Positions 1 through 5,402 of a stretch of 5,402 bases of DNA are shown here, one piece after another (the stretch's first letter is position 1; every line of letters starts with the position of its first letter). The stretch is from an uncultured Lachnospiraceae bacterium (GTDB taxonomy: Bacteria; Bacillota; Clostridia; Lachnospirales; Lachnospiraceae): the NCBI GenBank assembly GCA_947174615.1, contig CAMWJQ010000298.1, positions 1 to 5,402 of the forward strand, in the 5' to 3' direction. The notes beneath the pieces were generated by a model that was not told where the DNA came from, did not search any database, and saw nothing but the letters and a program-made list of their open reading frames with translations. A program made the position numbers and the translations under genes.

Positions 1-67
1 TCAAGCAGAAGACGGGATACGAGCTCTAGTACGGTCTCGTGGGCTCGGAGATTTTGATAAGAGACAG
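1..67 (+). other. Illumina Nextera P7/i7 adapter contamination
   Basis: This stretch is synthetic library sequence, not genome. Bases 2-25 match the P7 flow-cell oligo with mismatches at 16 and 24. Bases 26-33 read CTAGTACG, which I recognise as the in-adapter form of Nextera index N702 (read as CGTACTAG). Bases 34-48 match the i7 read-primer part exactly, and bases 49-67 match the 19-base Tn5 mosaic end except at 53, 55 and 56. That gives 53 matches over the 58 fixed positions, in the correct order and spacing, which chance cannot explain. The mismatches suggest low-quality read ends carried into an assembly. Any open frame running through here, including the apparent end of the asparagine synthase gene, is artificial before base 68. 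Confidence 0.97.
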
Positions 68-546
68 CTGTTATCAGTTATTCCATAATACAAAGGTTTA
101 ATCCCCAGTCTGTCACGAATCAGATAAACCGTATTTTTTTTCTTATCCCATAATGCAATCGCAAACATTCCGCGAAACTTTTTCAGACATTTTATTCCCC
201 ATGTTGCATAAGCATGGATTATCACTTCTGTATCCGAATGATCTGTTTTCCATTTAATACGCTTTATTTTATTCAGTTCTTCTCTAATTTCTCTGTAATT
301 ATATATTTCTCCATTAAAAACAACCCAAATGTCCTCATTGGTACTGCACATTGGCTGATTCGCCAATTCAGACAAATCAAGAATAGCAAGCCTTCTATGA
401 ACCATACCTATCCGTCCGCAATCCAGTATTTGCAGCCCCCTTCCGTCTGGTCCTCTGTTTGCAATAGAGGCAGACATTCTTTCAAGTGTGCTTCTATCCG
501 CCTTTACTCCAGTTTTGATACATATACTCCCAGCTATACCACACAT
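68..546 (-). CDS. asnB: Asparagine synthase-type glutamine amidotransferase, N-terminal fragment
   Basis: This is the class II glutamine amidotransferase (Ntn hydrolase) domain of an AsnB-type enzyme, which releases ammonia from glutamine for ATP-dependent amidation of a carboxylate. Visible signatures are Cys2 directly after Met (the nucleophile once Met is removed), RGPDG at 31-35, HRRLAILDLS from 50, FNGEIYN at 77-83 (Asn78 for the oxyanion hole), SDTE at 104-107 and RDRLGIKPLYY at 144-154. About 159 native codons are present. Full AsnB proteins are about 500-630 residues, so the whole ATP-binding synthetase domain is missing. The frame stays open to base 1, but the last 21 residues come from adapter. 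The ATG at 546 follows AAGGGTGA by 6 bases and lies 14 bases after the glycosyltransferase stop. In glycan loci such paralogues are thought to amidate uronic acids (for example in some O-antigens) rather than make asparagine. That role is inference; plain asparagine synthase is possible. Confidence 0.93.
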
Positions 547-552
547 AGCAAA

Positions 553-560
553 TCACCCTT
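553..560 (-). promoter_or_regulatory. Ribosome binding site of the asnB-type gene
   Basis: The minus strand reads AAGGGTGA here, 6 bases before the ATG at 546, and it starts directly after the TAG stop of the glycosyltransferase gene. It supports the chosen start, which also places the catalytic Cys at residue 2 as the family requires. The 14-base gap leaves no room for a separate promoter or terminator, so the two genes are cotranscribed. Confidence 0.7.
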
Positions 561-2132
561 CTATTTCAATAAGTCCATTTCCCTAAGCCTCGCAATGATC
601 TTGTCAACATGTGTATCCCATGTATGACACATCTCTGCGTCCTTACGAGCCTGTTTTCCGAGCCTTATCCTCAAAGTCTCATCCTCAATCAAAGAAACAA
701 TTGCCTTCTCCATTTCATCTATATCACCCGCCCTAAACAATAGAGCATTTTGATTGTTATGAAGTACTTCTCCTATTTGATTTAACCTTGATGCCGCTAT
801 TGCCTTTCCCATTGCCATATACTCAAATATTTTTGTCGGCGACCCAAAAAATTCACTTCCGTCTTCATTCGGGATGTGTGGCGCGACCAATATATCACAG
901 GCAGCTAAATATTCCGAAACATCGTCTGCTGGTACGGAGCCAGCGCATACCGCATCATTTATGACGCCTTTTCTTTTCAAAATTCGTTTTACATTAGCAA
1001 GCGTATTTCCCTCACCTATCATAAATATCTTTACTTGATTTTTATAGTTCTCATGATGATTCATAATATTGCCAAATGTCTCGGCAAGTGTCTCAGCGCC
1101 ATGAAATTTTGCAAAAGAGCCGCAAAAGCCTACAACAATCTTATTCTCAATTCCATACTTTTTTCTTATATTGTTTCCTTTGACAGCAGGACTGAATTTA
1201 TTCACATCCACTCCATTGAAATTCACTAATATCTTATCTCCGGAAATTCCCGACAGAATCAGGCTTTCCTTCAATTCTTTACTTACACATGTTATTAAAT
1301 CCGCTTTTTTAAGATTTAAGCCTTCAATTTTTTTAGCAATATCTAAATATTTAAACCTTACCCCATCCCAGTTTTTAGCAACCCATATTTCACTGCCATT
1401 CCATTCTAGTACAAAAGGCACTTGATATCTTTCTGCAACTTTGGCACCTAGATAATCATAAAGGCTGCACCTTTGATATACGAACAAGGGCTTACGATTT
1501 CCATATCTGCTAATGAGCTCTTTATACGCAGATATGTTCAGATACATTTTTGCTTCATCATAATAATCCCAAAAACCGGAAAGTGAAATTTTAGTAACAT
1601 ATCTATCTATAAGATTTTCAGGAAGAAAATCGGTTGTATAAACTTCCATACCCCTATATATTTTTTTCATTGCCGAAATCACTCCAGCCGAATGGGCAAC
1701 CGCACCACCTGACTGTGTTCCAAAGTTCATAGTTGTTTTAATATAAACAGGGGCGCACATTCCCTGTATTCTTTGGGATTTGTGTTCAAAAATATGGTCA
1801 ATGTCTAAATCTACTCCCTTTGCAAGTGCATTTATACATTTTTTGTCCTTCTCCTTATTTGCAATGAGAAATAATAAGTCGACTGCCGTAAGTATTCTTT
1901 TTTTTGTATCGTCCCGCAGAATCACCGCCAACGACCAAAAAAAAGCAAACACCTCCAGCATTTTGTCCGTTATGAAAAGAACCGATCGAATATCTGCCGT
2001 TATAAATTCGACTATCGGTCTCCATTTTCGATTTTCTAATTTTTTTAGTTCATTGTAATGATATACCTCACTGTCCTCACCAAGATTTGGATTAAATAAT
2101 AACAGATCATCTACCACATATACTCTTTTCAT
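561..2132 (-). CDS. Family 4 glycosyltransferase (GT-B fold) with long N-terminal extension
   Basis: A retaining GT4-type glycosyltransferase of 523 residues, expected to move a sugar from a nucleotide donor to a growing glycan at the cytoplasmic face of the membrane. The GT-B N-terminal domain seems to begin near residue 125 with a beta strand and a glycine-rich loop, SGGAVAHSAG at 141-150. The linker KADLITCVSKELKESL (276-291) and NFNGVDVNKFSP (304-315) are classic GT4 elements. The donor domain follows with VGFCGSFAKFHGAETL (334-349), FMIGEG (370-375) and FGSPTKIFEYMAMGKAI (429-445). The usual EX7E pair keeps Glu437, but the first Glu position is Phe429, a variation I recall from other bacterial GT4 enzymes. 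The first 125 residues have no counterpart in standard GT4 proteins, which are about 350-420 residues long. The ATG at 2132 lies 15 bases after the radical SAM stop, with a weak GGA 6 bases upstream. The donor and acceptor sugars cannot be read from the sequence. Confidence 0.93.
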   Translation of the reverse strand: MKRVYVVDDLLLFNPNLGEDSEVYHYNELKKLENRKWRPIVEFITADIRSVLFITDKMLEVFAFFWSLAVILRDDTKKRILTAVDLLFLIANKEKDKKCINALAKGVDLDIDHIFEHKSQRIQGMCAPVYIKTTMNFGTQSGGAVAHSAGVISAMKKIYRGMEVYTTDFLPENLIDRYVTKISLSGFWDYYDEAKMYLNISAYKELISRYGNRKPLFVYQRCSLYDYLGAKVAERYQVPFVLEWNGSEIWVAKNWDGVRFKYLDIAKKIEGLNLKKADLITCVSKELKESLILSGISGDKILVNFNGVDVNKFSPAVKGNNIRKKYGIENKIVVGFCGSFAKFHGAETLAETFGNIMNHHENYKNQVKIFMIGEGNTLANVKRILKRKGVINDAVCAGSVPADDVSEYLAACDILVAPHIPNEDGSEFFGSPTKIFEYMAMGKAIAASRLNQIGEVLHNNQNALLFRAGDIDEMEKAIVSLIEDETLRIRLGKQARKDAEMCHTWDTHVDKIIARLREMDLLK

Positions 2133-2147
2133 AGTTTTTCCATGTCC

Positions 2148-3110
2148 TTAATATCCTTTTGGTCCCGGAATAGTATCGCAAAATTTACAAAGTCCAATCC
2201 CTGCACGATTTTTTCTCAGTCTATGTCTGATATGCTCTGCACGCTTCGAATACCATGCCTGTTTCAATGACATTTTATTTACATCTGCTAATGTATTTTT
2301 CCCATATGGATCATTACAGCATAAGCTTGTTTTCCCATCAGGTCTTACAACCATTTGTTTGTATGGCAGAATACACGACATGTCATATGTTTTTCTTTTA
2401 TTATTATTGGGAGATTGCCCACCCCTCGTATCCAAGACCTCATGTATCTTTCTAACATGTATTTCCACCTTTTTATCTATTTCGTGATTATTTCTACATA
2501 TCTCGTGTATTTTTTTTGCATTCTCGTGCAGCTTCAAATCGTCGTCGTAATTATCAATGACAATCCTGTCGAGATATGGTATGATCTCATTAAATTTATC
2601 TATAGTCAGCAATGTCCCGTTTGTATACATATACAGAAACGCCCTTGGCACTTTTTCTCTTGCATATTTAGTAAATTCTATGATACGTGAATCCAAAAAC
2701 GGTTCATTATTTGAGTGAAGCGCCAGTCTTCCTGAATAGTTTAATTCGCCCAATTCATCTATGATCTTTTTAAATAAATTTTCATCCATCTTAAGAAGTT
2801 TCCTCGGATCAATATTCCTATTTACCGGACAGAACGGACATTCTCCATTACACCTATTGATCACTTCTATCTCTATTGAGGAAAACAGCGGACATGTTCT
2901 GCCGTCATAATTCTTTTTTAACCAATCGTCTGTTTCTTTTTTTATCGTTTCATACAAATACCTCTTCTGCACCTGTTTGCAAAAATCTTCATATGTTGCT
3001 TTTTTCATCACTCTTTTTGCAACTCTTCTAAGCTGCCACAAAACAAAAGTATCTGCAGTATTAAGATTCAATTCAAAATATGGCTCTGCCTCATACCTAT
3101 TAACTATCAT
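2148..3110 (-). CDS. Radical SAM/SPASM domain protein
   Basis: An iron-sulfur enzyme of 320 residues that should cleave S-adenosylmethionine to a 5'-deoxyadenosyl radical; its substrate is unknown. Counting from the ATG at 3110, the CX3CX2C cluster motif is CNGECPFC at 87-94, preceded by a strand IEIEVINR. A variant of the SAM-binding GGE motif is NNEP at 135-138, and TNGT lies at 163-166. The C-terminal SPASM-type region has Cys246, the pair Cys264-Cys265 after RPDGKTSL, the typical sequence LKQAW, and CKFC at 308-311, enough for one auxiliary [4Fe-4S] cluster. About 75 residues, basic and helical-looking, precede the core. A GTG at 3122 would add four residues, but it lies inside the AGAGGTGA ribosome site, so the ATG is preferred. 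The gene overlaps the heparinase-like gene by 11 bases. Known SPASM enzymes modify peptides or act in cofactor and aminoglycoside pathways. The setting suggests sugar or glycan tailoring, which is inference. Confidence 0.9.
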   Translation of the reverse strand: MIVNRYEAEPYFELNLNTADTFVLWQLRRVAKRVMKKATYEDFCKQVQKRYLYETIKKETDDWLKKNYDGRTCPLFSSIEIEVINRCNGECPFCPVNRNIDPRKLLKMDENLFKKIIDELGELNYSGRLALHSNNEPFLDSRIIEFTKYAREKVPRAFLYMYTNGTLLTIDKFNEIIPYLDRIVIDNYDDDLKLHENAKKIHEICRNNHEIDKKVEIHVRKIHEVLDTRGGQSPNNNKRKTYDMSCILPYKQMVVRPDGKTSLCCNDPYGKNTLADVNKMSLKQAWYSKRAEHIRHRLRKNRAGIGLCKFCDTIPGPKGY

Positions 3111-5049
3111 AATCAATTTCACCTCTCATTTTTCCATATCCTATCGAATAAAAAGGATTACTAAAGTTAACTGAAAACAGCTTATTTGCATAGTCCTTCA
3201 CTTTTATCGTTGATTCCGTAAAAAATATTTCCCTTATATGATCAATCCCGGCATAATTTTCTCTTACAACGATTTTTTCTCCTGTGCATTCCAACAAATA
3301 TGCCTTAGCCTGTTTTTTCATACCGAAAACGCCATCAAAACTGTTTTGCTCCACCCCATTTACATAAATGGTATTATGTGCTTTTGTCCCTCTAAACGTA
3401 TCCCTCATTTCAGGAACCGCCGTATATACATATCCGCCGGGATCCCTAGCGATATATTTGCCGTCAACCATCAGCTCGATCGACAGCTTATCATTATGTG
3501 TATGACCTGTTAAACTAATATAGCGGGTTGTATCCACCACAACAGCACAAAAGATTCTCTCACTCCTAAAAATCAATAATCCGAATTTTTCAAAATACTG
3601 TACGGATAATCCTGTCAATAAATTGTCAGTTCCGCTGTCTTGAAACAAAAGAGTTTCCTCAGAATATGTATACTTTTTTAAATCATATGTCCTGTTGTTT
3701 TCGCAGTGGATTTCCTGTATGTATTTCTTCCCTTTTAATGAAATGCCGCCTGATAACGCACTGATGAAACTCACCTCCAACGGAAATCTTTCCGCGTATA
3801 TGTCAAAAACACTTTCACGAAATACTCCTCCCATGGATGACAGCAGTCCGCTATGGTTAATGGCATTATCCCTATATCCATCTCCCAACAGCGTAAGCTT
3901 TATTAATCTGCCACTGTCATTATCTCCAATCTGAACTACCTCATCATTCTGCTTCATCACTGCCTGAGTAAAACATCCCATATTGAACATTCTGTCTATA
4001 TACCATTCTGGAAAGAAGGTTTTACTTTTTATATCATATTTTTGTCTGCTCTCTGGTCTTAATCGTTCAATCAGTGAACAGTCATACTCCACAAATACCT
4101 TTTCTCCTTTATTTTTGAGCACGCCATACAAAAGCGCCGTTGCATATAAGACAAATTCGCTGCTTAGCCTGTGATAGCTTGTTGATCCCTCAAAATGACT
4201 TCCCTCCTCATGGAATTGATGTGCGACCTGCTCTATAAGTTCTTGAACTCCAAATACAAGGCAGGCATCTGTCCTCTCACTTTCTGGAAGATATGCAGAC
4301 GCATATATAATTCCAACTATATTTGAAAGATAGTGATTAGAGCTTCCCCGTCCCAAAAATTCTAAATTTAACATCACATAATCAAGACTATCTCTTATAT
4401 TTTTTTCGATTAAGCGGTCAAAAACATCGTCCAAAATTCCTTCGTCATCAATCTGCCTCAGCACATCATAGGAAACTGTTATATTTACAATTCTGACAGA
4501 TATATCCATAGGCGCTGACCACTGAACTGTTTTACCCACTGGATTCATGTATATAAAGTCTAAAATCTCATCTCTGTACTCCCTGATAATCTTGTTTTTT
4601 TCTTTTCTTTCAAAGACAGACAACATTGCAAACTGTGTCAAGTGATATAATCTCCCAAGTTCCCATGGGCACTTAATATCAACTCCGGTATATTTTCCTA
4701 CACTCTTTTCACATCTGCTTTTCGAATAATACCGAAATGGATCAAACGAGTATCCGCTTTTATAATCAATATACCAATTTATAGGAACATAACCTTCGCT
4801 GCATATATCTTTTAATCTGGATACTGATATTCTCCTTAATAATCTATCCACTTTCGAAACATATTTGTGCCCATATGCACCTTTGGCTTTCATTCCATAA
4901 TAGATTCCGACATAGCCACTGCCCAACAAATCAAATTCATGGTTTTGGTATCTCTTATATACTTTTCTTAATTTATCCAAAGTACCGGAATCTATCCGTA
5001 TTTTATTAACATCTATATATGAATTCATTCGCTTCCTACTCCGCTTCAT
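3100..5049 (-). CDS. Heparinase II/III family (alginate lyase superfamily) protein
   Basis: A 649-residue protein with the two-part architecture of polysaccharide lyase families PL12/PL21-like enzymes: an alpha/alpha toroid (about 20-340), then a beta-sandwich (about 430-649, Heparinase_II_III domain). Toroid landmarks are CPWELGRLYHL (127-137), APMDISVRIVN (179-189), SSNHYLSN (236-243) and EEGSHFEGSTSYH (281-293). The beta domain shows GHTHNDKLSIEL (515-526), a conserved DPGGYVY (536-542) and FRGTKAHNTIYVNG (552-565). Candidate catalytic residues by analogy with heparinases II and III are Asn238/His239, Tyr292 and His516 or His518, so the site looks intact. There is no signal peptide: the N-terminus is basic and polar. 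A cytoplasmic role in a biosynthetic operon is therefore likely, either trimming or modifying a uronate-containing glycan or acting as a C5 epimerase. AGGA stands 6 bases before the ATG at 5049; a second ATG at 5028 with its own AGGA is also possible and would remove seven residues. The gene starts 46 bases after the methyltransferase stop. Confidence 0.9.
   Translation of the reverse strand: MKRSRKRMNSYIDVNKIRIDSGTLDKLRKVYKRYQNHEFDLLGSGYVGIYYGMKAKGAYGHKYVSKVDRLLRRISVSRLKDICSEGYVPINWYIDYKSGYSFDPFRYYSKSRCEKSVGKYTGVDIKCPWELGRLYHLTQFAMLSVFERKEKNKIIREYRDEILDFIYMNPVGKTVQWSAPMDISVRIVNITVSYDVLRQIDDEGILDDVFDRLIEKNIRDSLDYVMLNLEFLGRGSSNHYLSNIVGIIYASAYLPESERTDACLVFGVQELIEQVAHQFHEEGSHFEGSTSYHRLSSEFVLYATALLYGVLKNKGEKVFVEYDCSLIERLRPESRQKYDIKSKTFFPEWYIDRMFNMGCFTQAVMKQNDEVVQIGDNDSGRLIKLTLLGDGYRDNAINHSGLLSSMGGVFRESVFDIYAERFPLEVSFISALSGGISLKGKKYIQEIHCENNRTYDLKKYTYSEETLLFQDSGTDNLLTGLSVQYFEKFGLLIFRSERIFCAVVVDTTRYISLTGHTHNDKLSIELMVDGKYIARDPGGYVYTAVPEMRDTFRGTKAHNTIYVNGVEQNSFDGVFGMKKQAKAYLLECTGEKIVVRENYAGIDHIREIFFTESTIKVKDYANKLFSVNFSNPFYSIGYGKMRGEIDYDS
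3119..3127 (-). promoter_or_regulatory. Ribosome binding site inside the upstream coding sequence (radical SAM gene)
   Basis: The minus strand reads GAGAGGTGA, close to the consensus AGGAGGTGA, 8 bases before the ATG at 3110. It lies within the last codons of the heparinase-like gene. It contains the GTG at 3122-3120 that would otherwise be the longest-frame start, and this decides the start in favour of the ATG. The arrangement favours translational coupling of the two genes. Confidence 0.7.
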
Positions 5050-5055
5050 GCAATT

Positions 5056-5059
5056 TCCT
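5056..5059 (-). promoter_or_regulatory. Ribosome binding site of the heparinase-like gene
   Basis: The minus strand reads AGGA, 6 bases before the ATG at 5049, in the 46-base gap after the methyltransferase stop codon. A second AGGA at 5034-5037, 5 bases before the in-frame ATG at 5028, is an equally plausible site, so the start is uncertain by seven codons. I see no hairpin or promoter-like pair in the gap itself. Confidence 0.5.
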
Positions 5060-5095
5060 AATCATTTTGTTTATACCTACCGTCCGTCCCAAGAG

Positions 5096-5402
5096 CTATT
5101 TGAGTTTTTCATTCCTGATAAGTGCAACAATACACCATCCGCGAAACAATCCTTTCATCCCAAAACTCCACACAAACCCAAACAGATTTCTCAGCATTTC
5201 CTTATAGCATTTTCTTATCCATAATCTTGGTAGATATCCGCCCTCTTCAAATTTTACAATTTTCATACCACAATTTTCAACTATATATGCCAACTCATCT
5301 GAGGCAATCGGATTAATATGCCCATAGTGTCTGTCTCCATCGCCAAACTGGTGAAAACGACCATCAAAGAAAAACATCACACGGGAATACCATGAAGTGA
5401 TA
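5096..5402 (-). CDS. Class I SAM-dependent methyltransferase, C-terminal part (5' end outside window)
   Basis: The last 101 codons of a gene that runs off the right edge. The frame is open upstream of the GTG at 5380, reading ITSWYSRV into MFFFDGRF, so that GTG is an internal Val and the apparent 94-residue protein is not a complete gene. The segment SRVMFFFDGRF, then GHINPI, then ELAYIVENCGMKIVKFEEGG matches the C-terminal half of Methyltransf_11/23-type enzymes found in glycan clusters, where a His-Ile-x-Pro segment precedes the helix and strand that close the Rossmann fold. The SAM-binding glycine motif would lie outside the window. A moderately hydrophobic, basic tail (RNLFGFVWSFGMKGLF) may be a membrane-contacting helix. 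The TAG at 5096 leaves 46 bases before the next gene. Likely role: O- or N-methylation of a sugar or a lipid-linked intermediate. The assignment rests on C-terminal features only. Confidence 0.7.
   Translation of the reverse strand, partial: ITSWYSRVMFFFDGRFHQFGDGDRHYGHINPIASDELAYIVENCGMKIVKFEEGGYLPRLWIRKCYKEMLRNLFGFVWSFGMKGLFRGWCIVALIRNEKLK

Noticed and set aside
49..67. Tn5 transposon end, suggesting a natural insertion
   Set aside because: The 19-base mosaic end is preceded by the rest of the Nextera adapter and an index, so it comes from library tagmentation and not from a transposon in the genome.
214..627. Plus-strand open frames across the window (for example 214-627, 1035-1229, 2355-2690, 5019-5207)
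   Set aside because: All lie opposite clear minus-strand genes with strong family motifs, have low-complexity compositions and show no recognisable domains or good ribosome sites. They are shadows.
1898..1944. Runs of eight T (1898-1905) and eight A (1937-1944) as frameshift or slippage sites in the glycosyltransferase gene
   Set aside because: The reading frame is continuous across both and encodes plausible residues. The DNA is AT-rich, so such runs are expected. A similar T run at 134-141 in the asnB-type gene is also read in frame.
3111..3122. GTG at 3122 as the start of the radical SAM gene
   Set aside because: The GTG lies inside the best ribosome site, which is well placed for the ATG at 3110, and it would lack a properly spaced site of its own.
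5050..5095. Possible terminator or promoter in the largest intergenic gap
   Set aside because: The 46-base gap shows no GC-rich hairpin followed by a T run on the minus strand and no convincing -35/-10 pair. It reads as an ordinary operon spacer.
5096..5380. Small complete 94-residue gene starting at the GTG at 5380
   Set aside because: The frame is open through the right edge of the window, there is no clear ribosome site before that GTG, and the upstream codons continue the methyltransferase-like pattern. It is the end of a larger gene.

Overview
The window is most likely part of a surface or extracellular polysaccharide biosynthesis locus from a low-GC Gram-positive bacterium. The DNA is AT-rich, rich in AAA/ATA-type codons and carries AGGA/AGAGGTGA-like ribosome sites, which fits Bacillota, perhaps a Lachnospiraceae-like clostridium. 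That placement rests on composition and gene style only and is tentative. Bases 1-67 are not genomic: they match the Illumina Nextera P7 adapter, including an 8-base index and the Tn5 mosaic end, with a few mismatches. Native sequence starts at about base 68.

Everything else lies on the minus strand and reads right to left as one tightly packed operon. In transcription order: the C-terminal part of a class I SAM-dependent methyltransferase (5402 to 5096, 5' end outside the window); a heparinase II/III-like (alginate lyase superfamily) protein (5049 to 3100); a radical SAM/SPASM protein (3110 to 2148, overlapping the previous gene by 11 bases); a GT4 glycosyltransferase with an unusually long N-terminal extension (2132 to 561); and the N-terminal glutaminase domain of an AsnB-type amidotransferase (546 to 68, cut off by the adapter). 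Intergenic gaps are 46, -11, 15 and 14 bases. No promoter, terminator, RNA gene, CRISPR array or mobile element is visible inside the native sequence, so the promoter must be upstream, beyond the right edge.

The gene set hangs together as sugar assembly plus tailoring. GT4 adds a sugar. AsnB-type enzymes in glycan loci often amidate uronic acid carboxylates. Heparinase II/III folds act on uronic-acid polymers by beta-elimination or, in the related dermatan sulfate epimerase fold, C5 epimerisation. The methyltransferase and radical SAM enzyme are further candidate modifiers. A uronate-containing, partly amidated glycan is therefore a reasonable inference, but no substrate can be read from the sequence. 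The points most worth a second look are the adapter and the chimeric protein end it creates, the lyase-like protein without a signal peptide inside a biosynthetic operon, the radical SAM/SPASM protein of unknown substrate, and the roughly 125-residue extension on the glycosyltransferase.
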